38,761 nucleotides of DNA from Pseudorhodoplanes sinuspersici (GCA_945878025.1 CAMDXM010000007.1:1-38761); one strand, 5' to 3'. Shown: positions 15,370 to 24,756, counted from the first letter of the stretch. Numbers and translations: made by a program. Notes: generated from the letters alone by a model not told the origin.

Positions 15370-16383
15370 ATGACGACCCAAATGTCCGCCGCCATCCGGC
15401 TCAATCTCGCGCTCCTCACCGTCATCGTTGTGCTGATGGCTGTGTCGCTCATCGTCGGCCCGGCTGGCCTGTCGCCGCGAACGGCCATCGCCGCGTTGTT
15501 TTCGGGCGATGGACCCGCGGGCATCGTCGTGCGCGACATCCGCCTGCCGCGCACCGTGCTGGCGGTGCTGATCGGCGCGACCCTCGGTCTGTCGGGCGCG
15601 GCCTTGCAAGGTCTCCTTCGCAATCCCCTGGCCGAACCCGCACTCTTCGGCGCGCCGCAAGCGGCGGCGGCGGCATCGTCGTTCACGATCGCGTTCGGAT
15701 TTGCGTCGGCAACGTCGCTCGCGGTGCCGCTCGCCGGAATCGCAGGCGCGCTTGTCTCCATCGGCGGGCTGGTCCTGATCGCGGGACGGCGCGCAAGCCT
15801 CGCGGTCATATTGCTCGCAGGTCTTGCGCTGGCGAGCTTCGCGGGGGCCATGACCGCGCTCGTTCTCAATCTCGCGCCCAATCCTTTCATCGCGCTGGAA
15901 GTCGCGTTCTGGCTGCTCGGCTCGCTGGAAGACCGCTCCGTGGATCACCTGATGATCGCCGCTCCCTTCCTGATCGCAAGCTGGGGCGTGCTGTTCGTCA
16001 ATGCGCGCGCCTTTCGCGCGCTGACGCTCGGCGAGGACGTCGCGGCCTCGCTCGGCGTCGATCTTCTGCGCACGCGGCTCCTGGTCGTGATCGGCGTCGC
16101 GCTCGGCGTCGGGGCGTCCGTGGCGGTCGCGGGTTCGATCGGATTTGTCGGCCTCGTCGCGCCGCATCTCGTGCGCCGCGCGGCAGGTTTCGATCCTGCG
16201 CGCGTGATGCTGCCCGGCGCATTGGCGGGCGCGGCCTTGCTGCTCGCGGCGGACGTCGCGGTGCGCATCATCCCGGCGGCCATCGAGCTCAAGGTCGGCG
16301 TCGTGACGGCGCTGATTGGCGTACCGTTCTTTCTGGCGATGATTTTCAGCGAGCGGCGCATGCTGGAGGGCTCTCCGTCATGA
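15370..16383 (+). CDS. FecCD/BtuC-family ABC transporter permease
   Basis: The permease dimer forms the membrane channel of a type II importer. The protein, about 337 aa, has about ten hydrophobic helices. It has the family motifs 'RLPRTVLAVLIGATLGLSGAALQGLLRNPLAEPALFGAPQAAA', 'GSIGFVGLVAPHLVRRAAGFD' (cytoplasmic coupling segment) and C-terminal 'GVVTALIGVPFFLAMI'. Three in-frame ATGs (15343, 15370, 15382) are possible and none has a clear Shine-Dalgarno; 15370 is a compromise. The stop overlaps the next ATG as ATGA. Substrate is not determined: vitamin B12 and siderophores are commonest for the family, and molybdate or tungstate (MolBCA type) is a real alternative beside modABC. Confidence 0.92.
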   Translation: MTTQMSAAIRLNLALLTVIVVLMAVSLIVGPAGLSPRTAIAALFSGDGPAGIVVRDIRLPRTVLAVLIGATLGLSGAALQGLLRNPLAEPALFGAPQAAAAASSFTIAFGFASATSLAVPLAGIAGALVSIGGLVLIAGRRASLAVILLAGLALASFAGAMTALVLNLAPNPFIALEVAFWLLGSLEDRSVDHLMIAAPFLIASWGVLFVNARAFRALTLGEDVAASLGVDLLRTRLLVVIGVALGVGASVAVAGSIGFVGLVAPHLVRRAAGFDPARVMLPGALAGAALLLAADVAVRIIPAAIELKVGVVTALIGVPFFLAMIFSERRMLEGSPS

Positions 16384-17153
16384 CCGCTCTCTTGCGCGCG
16401 GAAAGCGTGACTATCCGGCTCTCGCATACCGACATCGTGAAAGGCGCGAGCTTCTCGCTTGCCCGCGGCGAATTGACGGCGCTCGTCGGCCCGAACGGCG
16501 CCGGCAAGACCACATTGATGCGGGCGCTGGCGGGCCTGATCGCGGCGCAGGGACATATCGAAATCGAGGGACGGCCGCTTGCCGAAATTCCGCAGCGCGA
16601 ACGCGCGCGCATGATGGCGTATCTTCCGCAGGGCAATATCTTCCACTGGCCGATGCCGGTCGACGCCATTGTCGGACTTGGCCGTTATCCGCATGGCGAT
16701 CCTTTCGCTGCACCAACCGACGCGGACAAATCAGCGATCCGGGACGCGCTGGCCGCGACCGCGATGCAGAGCTTTGCGCATCGCGCCGTGACAACGCTGT
16801 CGGGCGGCGAACGCGCACGCGTCGCGCTCGCCCGCGCGCTGGCGACACAGGCGCCGATCCTTCTGGTCGACGAGCCGACCGTGTCGCTCGATATCCGGCA
16901 TCAGCTCGTGGTGATGGAATTGCTGCGCAAGGCCGCGCGCAACGGCGGCGGCGTGCTCGCCGTCATCCATGACCTTTCGCTCGCCGCGCGTTTCGCGGAT
17001 CGCGTGCTGGTCATGGAGAGCGGGCGGATCACGGCGCAAGGCGCGCCCGCGGAGACGCTCGATCCGGCCCGCATCGCCGAGGCGTTCGGCGTGGAGGCGC
17101 AGATGCTGCCCTTCGACGGCGCGGAAATCCCGGTCGCGCGACGGCCGCTTTGA
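16380..17153 (+). CDS. ABC transporter ATPase of the BtuD/FecE type
   Basis: This 257-aa ATPase powers the permease encoded just upstream, with which it overlaps by four bases. Motifs in order: Walker A 'GPNGAGKTT', Q-loop 'MAYLPQG', signature 'LSGGERARV', Walker B 'ILLVDEPT' with D-loop 'VSLD', and H-loop 'AVIHD'. The C-terminal part, 'GAPAETLDPARIAEAFGVEAQML', is typical of FecE/FhuC/BtuD ATPases. It is intact and of normal length. A nested palindrome begins 33 bases after the stop and may end the transcript. Confidence 0.93.
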   Translation: MTALLRAESVTIRLSHTDIVKGASFSLARGELTALVGPNGAGKTTLMRALAGLIAAQGHIEIEGRPLAEIPQRERARMMAYLPQGNIFHWPMPVDAIVGLGRYPHGDPFAAPTDADKSAIRDALAATAMQSFAHRAVTTLSGGERARVALARALATQAPILLVDEPTVSLDIRHQLVVMELLRKAARNGGGVLAVIHDLSLAARFADRVLVMESGRITAQGAPAETLDPARIAEAFGVEAQMLPFDGAEIPVARRPL

Positions 17154-17185
17154 AGCTCGTCTTGCATTCGTTGAACCAAATCCGA

Positions 17186-17281
17186 CCTCATCCTGAGGAG
17201 CCCGCGAAGCGGGCGTCTCGAAGGACAAGGTCGGCCCCATCCTTCGAGACGCATTGCTTCGCAATGCTCCTCAGGATGAGG
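17186..17281. repeat. nested palindromic (REP/REPIN-type) element, class A, copy 2
   Basis: Inverted outer arms CCTCATCCTGAGGAGC and GCTCCTCAGGATGAGG enclose smaller palindromes, including CCGCGAAGCGGG and GCATTGCTTCGCAATGC. It lies between the convergent ends of the ABC ATPase and the K+/H+ antiporter genes. The outer arms match copy 1 closely. Confidence 0.88.
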
Positions 17282-17321
17282 CCGAAGAGAGATCGGAATC
17301 GCATAAATTCTCGTTCAGGAG

Positions 17322-19091
17322 TTATCTAGACGTAAGCCGCCCAAACCACGACTGGACGCGATTGCGCAGCGTCATCGCGTCGGATTCGGCAAGCTGCAAG
17401 CCGATGGTCGCGGCGCGTCCGTCCTTGATGCGGTGCGCAACCAGGGCCACCGAGCCGACTGCGATCCTGTCGCCCGGCAATATCTTGCGCGCCAATCGCT
17501 TCACGAAATAATCGGCGAGCCTGATATCCTGTTCGCTTTCCGAAATCTCAAGGCCATACAATTCCGCGAGCGCGCCGAGCGTGATCTCGCCCGAAACGAA
17601 GAAATCGCCGAGAAGCTGCGGGTCCGGCGACTTCGGCGGCGGCAAATCGGCAAAGAAGCGATCGAGCGTCTGCGCCTTTTCGGGAGGCGCCAGCAGATAC
17701 ACGTGGTCGCCTTCATGCACGCCGTGCGCTTCTTCCGGCGTCAGCACTTTTTCGCCACGCACAACCAGGGTCAATTTCGCCCAGGGCGGCGTGATCCCGC
17801 GCCGCAGATACGGACTGCCCGCGACGATGGGATAGCCGACGAGTTCCTGATTGCGCTGCCCCGGCAGGTCCAGTTCGACGCGCGGATGAAAAACGTCAGG
17901 GCGTTTTTTCGCGATGCGCAAGCGCCGGGCGGCGAATGGCACGGTCCAGCCCTGGATCAGGAGCGAGACCACCACCACGACGAACCCAATATCGAAATAG
18001 GTCTGCGCCTTGGGCAGACCCACCAGCAACGGAATGGATGCAAGGAAGAATCCGACCGCGCCACGCAAGCCGACCCACGAGATGAAAATCTTTTCGCGAA
18101 ACGAAAATCCGAATGGCGCGAGACACAGAAACACCGCCGCCGGGCGCGCGATCAGCATCAATGTGAACGCGACGGCAAGCGCCGGCAGCAACTGGTCCGG
18201 CAGCCGGCTTGGCCATGCCAGCAATCCGAACAGCACGAACATCACGATCTGCGCGAGCCAGGTGACCGCATCGAGAAAGACCACGATGGCGTTGTGCGCG
18301 CGGAGCGCGCGATTCCCGACGATCAATCCGGCGAGATAGACCGCGAGAAATCCCGAGGCATGGATCGACTGGCAGAGACCGAAGACCACGATCGCCGCCG
18401 TCGCGACGAACGGCGCCTGCAGCCCCTGCGGCAAAGTCACCCGGTTGAGCATGAATGAGATCGCGTGCCCGCCGAGATAGCCGAGGAGCGCTCCGAGCAG
18501 CGCTTCCTGCACCAGCAAGGTTGCAATGTCGGGCCAGGACTTCCCGCCCGACAGCAGGATCTCGACCAAGACGATGGTGAGAAAAATGGCGAAGGGATCG
18601 TTGGTGCCGGATTCCACTTCGATGGTCGCGCCGACGCGCGGCCGCAGCCGCAAGCCGCGCGCATGCATGAGGAAGAAGATGGCGGCCGCGTCGGTCGAGG
18701 CGACCATCGAACCGACCAGCAGGCCCTGAATCCAGTTCAGGTCGAATGCATAGACTGCGACGGGCGCAACGAGGGCGGAGCTCACCACCACGCCAAGCGT
18801 CGCGAGCGTGCCGGCCGGCGCCAAAACAGAGCGGAAGGTGGCGAAACGGGTGCGCAACCCGCCATCGAACAGAATCAGCGCCAGCGCCAGCGACCCCACG
18901 AGATAAACCATCCGGACATCGTCGAAATGGATGCCGAGCGGGCCTGATTCTCCCGCCAGCATGCCGACCAGAAGGAAGATCAGCAGCAACGGCCCGCCGA
19001 AGCGCAAGGCGACGAGGCTCGACAATATGCCGGCGAGCACCAGCACCGCGCCGAACAGGATCAGCAAGCTTATTGAATCGAGTGATGCCAT
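17322..19091 (-). CDS. nhaP2: potassium/proton antiporter of the CPA1 NhaP2/CvrA type
   Basis: The 589-aa protein exchanges monovalent cations, mainly K+, for protons across the inner membrane. The first 390 residues hold about twelve helices with the antiporter core 'ASTDAAAIFFLMHARGLRLRPRVGATIEVESGTNDP'. Next is a TrkA-C (RCK_C) regulatory domain, 'ELVGYPIVAGSPYLRRGI...GVHEGDHVYLLAPPEKAQTLDRFF'. A CorC/HlyC-like C-terminal domain follows ('GDFFVSGEITLGALAELYGLEI'). This three-part layout is the NhaP2/CvrA pattern. The ATG at 19091 begins the first helix directly. It diverges from the patatin gene over 179 bases, in which I see no clear operator. Confidence 0.93.
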   Translation of the reverse strand: MASLDSISLLILFGAVLVLAGILSSLVALRFGGPLLLIFLLVGMLAGESGPLGIHFDDVRMVYLVGSLALALILFDGGLRTRFATFRSVLAPAGTLATLGVVVSSALVAPVAVYAFDLNWIQGLLVGSMVASTDAAAIFFLMHARGLRLRPRVGATIEVESGTNDPFAIFLTIVLVEILLSGGKSWPDIATLLVQEALLGALLGYLGGHAISFMLNRVTLPQGLQAPFVATAAIVVFGLCQSIHASGFLAVYLAGLIVGNRALRAHNAIVVFLDAVTWLAQIVMFVLFGLLAWPSRLPDQLLPALAVAFTLMLIARPAAVFLCLAPFGFSFREKIFISWVGLRGAVGFFLASIPLLVGLPKAQTYFDIGFVVVVVSLLIQGWTVPFAARRLRIAKKRPDVFHPRVELDLPGQRNQELVGYPIVAGSPYLRRGITPPWAKLTLVVRGEKVLTPEEAHGVHEGDHVYLLAPPEKAQTLDRFFADLPPPKSPDPQLLGDFFVSGEITLGALAELYGLEISESEQDIRLADYFVKRLARKILPGDRIAVGSVALVAHRIKDGRAATIGLQLAESDAMTLRNRVQSWFGRLTSR

Positions 19092-19270
19092 CGCGAGCCG
19101 TTTGATTGCATGTTTGTCGCACAGATTGTCGCAAATCGAGCGCTCTATACCAATCGTTTACGATATTCCCCGACACCGGCCTTAATTTAAGCGTGAGCCA
19201 AGGCAAGAGTGATTGGTTGGGGTTTCTGCCAAGGCTCGCAAGGATTGGGCTGCAGGGGTCGAGACAGCGT

Positions 19271-20479
19271 ATGAGTATGGGGACCGGCCGCGCATCATTC
19301 GCACATTCGGTGCGCGGTCTTGCCGTGGCCGCGCTCTGCATGGCCGCCGCCGATTGCGCGACCGTCGAACGCGTCGCTTTTACGCAGCAAGAACAGATCG
19401 TGGCGACCGTTCCCGGCTTTCCGGATGCCAGGGTCTGGGCCGACGATCCGGCCATCGCGCAAAAAAGCTCCGCTCTTGCGCCGGGCGTGACAAAACAGCC
19501 GACCATTCTCGCCTTGTCGGGCGGCGGCGCGGACGGCGCATTCGGCGCCGGCCTCCTGAGCGGCTGGTCCGCGCGCGGAAGCCGCCCGCAATTCACCGTC
19601 GTGACAGGCGCGAGCGCGGGCGCTCTGATCGCGCCCTTTGCGTTTCTCGGCTCCGGCTACGATGAAGTCCTGAAAAACGTTTTCGCCGGCGGCGAGATGG
19701 AGAATTTCCTCCAGTTCGACGGCGTGAGCGGCCTCGTCGGAACCGGCCTGTTCAAGGCCGGACCGTTGCGCGCGCTGATCGCAAAATATGTCGACGGCAC
19801 GACGCTGGACGCCATCGCCCAGCAATATCGCGCCGGCCGCAAGCTGTTCATCATCACCACCAATCTCGACGCGCAGCGCACCGCGATCTGGGACATGGGA
19901 CGCATCGCCTCGAGCGGACACCCCAAAGCCCTCGATCTGTTCCGCAGGGTGTTGGAAGCCTCGGCCAGCATTCCCGGCGTGTTCTCGCCGGTCCTGATCG
20001 ACGTCGAAGCCGGCGGAAAAGCCTTCTCGGAAATGCATGTCGATGGCGGCGTGACCGCCAATATCATGGTCGTGCCGGAAGCGATCCTGGTCGCCAACAA
20101 GGCAGTGCTGCAGCCGAATGTGCGGCCCAAGGTCTATATCATCATCAACGGCAAGCTCGATCCTTATTTCGAAGTGGTGAAGCCGCGCACGCTGCAGATC
20201 GCGATCCGCTCGTTCGAGACATCCGTGCGCGCCAACACGCGCAATACGCTGCTCGCGACTTACGAATTCTCAAAGCGCCGAAACTGGCAGGTCAATCTCG
20301 CGGCCATTGAGGATTCGGTGCCGAACCAGGCCAAGCCCGGCTTCGACACGGCCTATATGCGCGGATTGTTCGAATATGGATTCGAACGCGGCAAGAGCGG
20401 GCAGCTCTGGCAGGCCAACCCGGGGGATCCGATCGAGCAGCGGATGCGATCCCCGCGCGTCGCAGCGAGCCAGCAGTAA
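19271..20479 (+). CDS. patatin-like phospholipase, probably envelope-anchored
   Basis: Patatin phospholipases are acyl hydrolases with a Ser-Asp dyad. In this 402-aa protein the oxyanion loop 'GGGADGAFGAG' (about 83-93), nucleophile elbow 'GASAG' (113-117, Ser115) and 'DGG' (258-260, Asp258) are all present, so it should be active. The N-terminus is hydrophobic ('GLAVAALCMAAADCATVERV'). The cysteine suggests lipid attachment, although Asp at -1 is not a good lipobox, so a signal anchor is equally possible. ATG 19271 follows GGGTCGAGA and is chosen over the track's start at 19106, whose extra residues look non-coding. The substrate is unknown. Confidence 0.9.
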   Translation: MSMGTGRASFAHSVRGLAVAALCMAAADCATVERVAFTQQEQIVATVPGFPDARVWADDPAIAQKSSALAPGVTKQPTILALSGGGADGAFGAGLLSGWSARGSRPQFTVVTGASAGALIAPFAFLGSGYDEVLKNVFAGGEMENFLQFDGVSGLVGTGLFKAGPLRALIAKYVDGTTLDAIAQQYRAGRKLFIITTNLDAQRTAIWDMGRIASSGHPKALDLFRRVLEASASIPGVFSPVLIDVEAGGKAFSEMHVDGGVTANIMVVPEAILVANKAVLQPNVRPKVYIIINGKLDPYFEVVKPRTLQIAIRSFETSVRANTRNTLLATYEFSKRRNWQVNLAAIEDSVPNQAKPGFDTAYMRGLFEYGFERGKSGQLWQANPGDPIEQRMRSPRVAASQQ

Positions 20480-20496
20480 CGCATACGATTTCTCGT

Positions 20497-20627
20497 CCGT
20501 CATGGCCGGCACCCGGGTCCGGCCTTCGGCCGGCCTGAGCACAAGCCTTATGCCGGGCACCCACGTCTTGCTTTCTTTTCATGGCATCCAAAGACGTGGA
20601 TGGCCGGGACGAGCCCGGCCATGACGA
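20497..20627. repeat. nested palindromic element, class C ('CATGGCCGG' type)
   Basis: The left half begins CGTCATGGCCGG and contains CACGTCTTGCTT. The right half is its inverted relative, ending GGCCGGGACGAGCCCGGCCATGACGA. The two halves form a large imperfect hairpin around a central TTCTTTTCATGG. The same units bound the GIY-YIG gene at 38337-38714. It sits after the patatin gene. Confidence 0.85.
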
Positions 20628-20647
20628 ATGAGAGAGCACCGCGATCA

Positions 20648-20968
20648 TCACCGAGCCTTACTAGGCCGCGCCTTTCCCGGGTCCGGATACCAGGTCCATT
20701 CGCTCGACCAGTCGGGAGGGCGGCATAATCGTCCGCCGATCAGCTCGCCCAGCTCGCTGTTTTTGAAGACGACGGTGACGCCGATATCGAAGGGTCCGCC
20801 GCAGGGCACGCGGGTGCCGAGAATTTGAAACCAATGGATTTTGCGCGCCCGCAGATCGGCCTGCGCCGCGTCGATAAAGGGACGGCGCAAACTCCAGACG
20901 CCCACCAGCGCCGCGAGGCAAGCGCTCGTGGCGACGAAAGTAGCGACTCGCTTTTGCAGGGTCGTCAT
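20648..20968 (-). CDS. small membrane-anchored or secreted protein of unknown function
   Basis: I do not recognise a family for this 106-aa protein. It opens with a basic residue and a hydrophobic stretch ('RVATFVATSACLAALVGVWSL'), which may be a signal anchor. A short soluble region with 'DLRARKIHWFQILGTRVPCGGPFDIGVTVVFKN' follows, and the tail is basic. ATG 20968 has GGAGAGAAG at a suitable distance, which supports it as a real gene. It lies between two nested palindromes and converges on the patatin gene. Confidence 0.6.
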   Translation of the reverse strand: MTTLQKRVATFVATSACLAALVGVWSLRRPFIDAAQADLRARKIHWFQILGTRVPCGGPFDIGVTVVFKNSELGELIGGRLCRPPDWSSEWTWYPDPGKARPSKAR

Positions 20969-20990
20969 TAGACCGGGCTTCTCTCCATAA

Positions 20991-21088
20991 CCTCATGGTG
21001 AGGAGCGCGTAGCGCGTCTCGAACCATGAGGCCCGAGTCTGGGCCGCCTTCATCCTTCGAGACGGGCTTCGCCCTCCTCAGGATGAGG
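20991..21088. repeat. nested palindromic (REP/REPIN-type) element, class A, copy 3
   Basis: The left piece is CCTCATGGTGAGGAGC...CTCGAACCATGAGG, and the right piece is CATCCTTCGAGACGGGCTTCGCCCTCCTCAGGATGAGG. The right end overlaps the last codons and stop of the dehydratase gene on the minus strand, giving that protein an 'ASS' C-terminus as in copy 1. Confidence 0.85.
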
Positions 21089-22787
21089 CGGGGCCAGACC
21101 GCGCCAGAAAATCGAAATCGCAGCCCTCGTCCGCCTGCTGCACATGCTCGCGATAGAGCCGCGCATAGCCGCGCTGCGCGACTTCCGGCACTGGCGGCGC
21201 TTGCCAGGCAGCTCTGCGCTTTTTGAGCTCGGCATCATCGACAAGCAGGTCGATCCGGCGCGCATTCACGTCGAGGCGGATGCGGTCGCCGTTTTTCACC
21301 AGCGCCAGCGGTCCGCCGCTCGCGGCTTCCGGCGCGATATGAAGAACGATGGTGCCGAAGGCCGTGCCGCTCATGCGGGCGTCCGACATGCGCACCATGT
21401 CCTTGATGCCCTTCTGCGCGAGTTTTTTCGGGATCGGCAGATAGCCCGCCTCCGGCATGCCCGGCGCGCCGATCGGCCCGGCATTGCGCATCACCAGAAT
21501 ATCGTCCTCGGTCACGTCGAGCGCGGGGTCGTCGATCCTTTTGGTCATGTCGGCGACCGAATCGAACACCACCGCGCGGCCTTCATGCTGCATCAGCTTC
21601 GACGACGCCGCGCCCTGCTTGATGACGGCGCCGCGCGGCGCGAGATTGCCGCGCAGGATCGCGATGCCGCCTTCCTTCCTGAGCGGATTTGCGCGCGGGC
21701 GGATCACGGTCTGGCCCGGCACGTCCTCGAATTTTTTGATTGCGTCACCGAGCGTGCCGCCCATCACATGCTTCGCACCGAGCGCCAGCAGGTCTTTCAG
21801 TTCCTGCATCAGCCGGGGCACGCCGCCGGCCTGATGGAAATGCTCCATGTAATGCTCGCCCGTGGGCTTGAGATCGACCAGCACCGGCGTCTTGCGGCCG
21901 ATCTCGTCGAAGTCCTCGAGCGCGATCGGGCTCGTCGTGCGGCCGGCGATGGCGGAGAGATGCACCACGCCATTGGTGGAGCCGCCGATCGCCTGCAGCA
22001 TGACAATGGCGTTGCGGAAGGCGTCCCTGGTCAGAATCTCCGACGGCTTCGGGCCGCCCTTGGTCATTTCGGCCGCGCGCTTGCCGGTCGCCTCCGCGAT
22101 CCGCACGCGGTCGGCATGGGTCGCAGGGATCGAAGCGCTGCCGGGCAGCGCGATGCCGAGCGCTTCCACCATGCAGGCGATGGTCGACGCGGTACCCATC
22201 ACGCCGCAGGTGCCGACCGACGGCACGAGCCGCTCATTCGCCACCTCGATATCGGCCTCGCTGATGCGCCCGCCGCGGAATTCGCCCCACAGGCGCCGGC
22301 AGTCCGTGCAGGCGCCGAGAACCTCACCGCGAAAATGCCCGACCAGCATCGGCCCGACCGGAAGCACGATTGCAGGCTTGTCCGCGCTCGCCATCGCCAT
22401 CACCTGCGCCGGCGTGGTCTTGTCGCAGCCGCCGATCAGCACCACCGAATCGACCGGCAGCGCGCGGATCATCTCCTCGGTGTCCATCGCCATCAGGTTG
22501 CGAAGGAACATCGAGGTCGGATAGGCGAAGCTTTCGTGGATCGAGATGGTCGGAAACACCATCGGCATCGCGCCCGCGAGCATGACGCCGCGCTTCACGG
22601 CTTCGATCAGCGCCGGCACATTGCCGTGGCAGGGATTGAAGTCGGAATAGGTATTGGTGATGCCGACGATCGGGCGCGCCAGCGCGTCGTCGGAATAGCC
22701 CATCGCCTTGATGAAGGCCTTGCGCAGGAACAGCGAAAAATCGTCATCGCCGTAGCTGGTCAATCCCTGGCGTAGTCCACCCGTCAT
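21078..22787 (-). CDS. IlvD/Edd-family dehydratase, sugar-acid type
   Basis: The family uses a [2Fe-2S] or [4Fe-4S] cluster to remove water from dihydroxy acids or sugar acids, giving 2-keto-3-deoxy products. The 569-aa protein has the cluster cysteines in 'NPCHGN' (C53), 'GGCDKTTPA' (C121, with K123) and 'GTCGVMGTAST' (C194), plus the C-terminal 'SDARMSGTAFGT'. Length and motif spacing resemble arabinonate or xylonate dehydratases more than biosynthetic IlvD. It is the last gene after gntR-dctPQM on the same strand, 42 bases behind dctM, so it probably acts on the compound the TRAP system imports. The stop codon lies inside a nested palindrome. Confidence 0.9.
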   Translation of the reverse strand: MTGGLRQGLTSYGDDDFSLFLRKAFIKAMGYSDDALARPIVGITNTYSDFNPCHGNVPALIEAVKRGVMLAGAMPMVFPTISIHESFAYPTSMFLRNLMAMDTEEMIRALPVDSVVLIGGCDKTTPAQVMAMASADKPAIVLPVGPMLVGHFRGEVLGACTDCRRLWGEFRGGRISEADIEVANERLVPSVGTCGVMGTASTIACMVEALGIALPGSASIPATHADRVRIAEATGKRAAEMTKGGPKPSEILTRDAFRNAIVMLQAIGGSTNGVVHLSAIAGRTTSPIALEDFDEIGRKTPVLVDLKPTGEHYMEHFHQAGGVPRLMQELKDLLALGAKHVMGGTLGDAIKKFEDVPGQTVIRPRANPLRKEGGIAILRGNLAPRGAVIKQGAASSKLMQHEGRAVVFDSVADMTKRIDDPALDVTEDDILVMRNAGPIGAPGMPEAGYLPIPKKLAQKGIKDMVRMSDARMSGTAFGTIVLHIAPEAASGGPLALVKNGDRIRLDVNARRIDLLVDDAELKKRRAAWQAPPVPEVAQRGYARLYREHVQQADEGCDFDFLARSGPASS

Positions 22788-22829
22788 TCCAGCTCTTTCA
22801 ATCGTCGAATCGCGCGGGCATGTCCGCCA

Positions 22830-24170
22830 TCACGGACAGATATAGCCCGTGCCACTCGGGTTTTTGAAGCATCCGACCGACTCCGGCAAGAGATGTTTCG
22901 GAAGCCAGAGAACGATCTCGGGAAAGAATATGGCGAATGCGATGGCGCCGAAGAAGATCACGTAGATGGGGAACGAGGCGAGCATCGCCCTCGAGAAACG
23001 CACGCCGACGAATTTCGAGGCCATGAGCAGACAGAGACCATAGGGCGGCGTGATCAGGCCAAAGGCAAGAGTGACGATGATCACCACGCCCATATGAACC
23101 GGATTGATGTCGGCGGTCTGGCTCAAGTCGACGATGATCGGCATAAAGATGATGATGGCCGGAATCGCATCGATGAAATCGCCGACCACGATGAACAGCA
23201 GCGTCAGCAGCAGCATGATCATGAAAGGATCGTTGCCGGCCGCATTGGAGATCCAGCCCGACACCACCGCGGGCCCCCGCAGATAGGCCAGCATCCAGCC
23301 GAACATCGACGCCGCGCCGATGGTGATCAGCGGAATCGAGTAGAGCAGCCCCGTCAGCGCCATGTCGCGCGGCAGCTTTGTGACATGGCGCGGATTGAGC
23401 AGCGGGATCGCGACGAACAGGATATAGGCGACGGCGATGACGCCGGCCTCGGTCGGTGTGAAAAATCCGGTGAGAATCCCGCCCATGATGATGACGGGAA
23501 TCATCAGCGGCACCGCCGCGCTCTTGGCCGCTTCGCTGAATTGCCCGAAGGTCGCGCGCCGTTTCTGGATGCCGACCGGACCGAAGAAAAAGCTGTAGAT
23601 CATCAGGCCAACGCCGACGAACAGGCCCGGCGCCACGCCGGCGAGAAACAACCCGCCGATCGAGACATTGCCGGTGGCCCCGTAAACCACCGCCATGATG
23701 CTCGGCGGAATGAGATTCGCCATCGTGGCGGCTGAGGCAATCAGGGCCGCGGTGAAGCCAAGATCGTAGCCTTCGCGCTTCATTTCGGGCGCCAGCGTGC
23801 GCGACAGAACCGCGACGTCGGCGGCGGACGAACCCGACACGCCCGCAAAGAACATGCTGAACACCGTGACCACCTGCGCGAGGCCGCCGCGAAAATGTCC
23901 GACCATCGTCTGCGACAGCGCGATCATGCGGCCGGTGACATTGGCCGACGTCATCAAGTCGCCGACCAGCAGAAAGAACGGAACCGCCAGCAGCGCTTCG
24001 GTATCCATGCCGTTGAAAAGCTGCGCCATCATCGAGGCGAGGCCGACCGGCGTGAACGCCGTCACGACGAGCACCGCGCCGATCAGCGCGAAGGCGACCG
24101 GCACGCCCATATAGCCGAGAAAGAGAAAAAGGAATCCCATCAGGAAAATGAGAGTGCCGTTCGCAGTCAT
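22830..24170 (-). CDS. dctM: TRAP transporter large permease DctM
   Basis: DctM is the sodium-coupled translocating subunit of TRAP carboxylate importers. The 446-aa protein has about twelve to thirteen helices and family features such as 'VPFFLLVGDLMTSANVTGRMI', 'SMFFAGVSGSSAADVAVLSRTLAPEMKREGYD', 'IPPSIMAVVYG' and 'FFTPTEAGVIAVAYILFV'. The track's ORF starts at 24671 because it reads through dctQ in another frame. The real ATG at 24170 overlaps the dctQ stop as ATGA. A short hydrophilic tail, 'GCFKNPSGTGYICP', follows the last helix. Confidence 0.95.
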   Translation of the reverse strand: MTANGTLIFLMGFLFLFLGYMGVPVAFALIGAVLVVTAFTPVGLASMMAQLFNGMDTEALLAVPFFLLVGDLMTSANVTGRMIALSQTMVGHFRGGLAQVVTVFSMFFAGVSGSSAADVAVLSRTLAPEMKREGYDLGFTAALIASAATMANLIPPSIMAVVYGATGNVSIGGLFLAGVAPGLFVGVGLMIYSFFFGPVGIQKRRATFGQFSEAAKSAAVPLMIPVIIMGGILTGFFTPTEAGVIAVAYILFVAIPLLNPRHVTKLPRDMALTGLLYSIPLITIGAASMFGWMLAYLRGPAVVSGWISNAAGNDPFMIMLLLTLLFIVVGDFIDAIPAIIIFMPIIVDLSQTADINPVHMGVVIIVTLAFGLITPPYGLCLLMASKFVGVRFSRAMLASFPIYVIFFGAIAFAIFFPEIVLWLPKHLLPESVGCFKNPSGTGYICP

Positions 24171-24718
24171 AGCGCCTGCCTCCGCTCGAAATCGGCCACC
24201 GAGTCGTCGTCGAATCCATTGCGCCAGCCGTTGACCAATTGCTCGATCGTGAACAGCGAGACGAGAATTCCGCACAGGGGTATGGCGGCGTAGAGGCTCG
24301 ACAGCGGCGTCATCGACGGCATGCGCAGGCTTTTGAAGCCGTCGAGAAAATTGAGATAGCCGAAATAGATCATGCAGACGGCGACCGCCAGAACGACCAG
24401 ACGATTGAATGTCTCGAAATAGATCCGGCGCCGGCCGGTCATCGATTCCGCAAGCACGGCGAGATAGAGGTGATCGTTGCGGCGCGTCGCGGCGGCGACG
24501 CCGATGAAAATCCCATAGATGAAGAAGGTCATGGTGACTTCCTGCAGCCACAGCCACGGCCTGCCGATCGTGCGCGTGACGATGTCGCACAGCACCAGGA
24601 TCGTGAAACCGGTGATCGCGACGCCGCACAGAATCATCAGCACGCGTTCGACGATATCGAAGGCCCGCCATTTCAGATGGCGCTGCGCGTGCAGCACCAG
24701 ATCGTCCGATTCACTCAT
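24167..24718 (-). CDS. dctQ: TRAP transporter small permease DctQ
   Basis: DctQ supports DctM in the membrane. The 183-aa protein has four hydrophobic helices with the family segment 'RTIGRPWLWLQEVTMTFFIYGIFIGVAAATRRNDHLYLAVLAE', of which the charged 'RRNDHL' is typical. The C-terminus is hydrophilic. The gene is 79 bases behind dctP, separated by a strong hairpin, and overlaps dctM by four bases. Confidence 0.93.
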   Translation of the reverse strand: MSESDDLVLHAQRHLKWRAFDIVERVLMILCGVAITGFTILVLCDIVTRTIGRPWLWLQEVTMTFFIYGIFIGVAAATRRNDHLYLAVLAESMTGRRRIYFETFNRLVVLAVAVCMIYFGYLNFLDGFKSLRMPSMTPLSSLYAAIPLCGILVSLFTIEQLVNGWRNGFDDDSVADFERRQAL

Positions 24719-24756
24719 CGGTTATGTCCAAGCGGCTTTGAGAAGAGCGAGACGCG

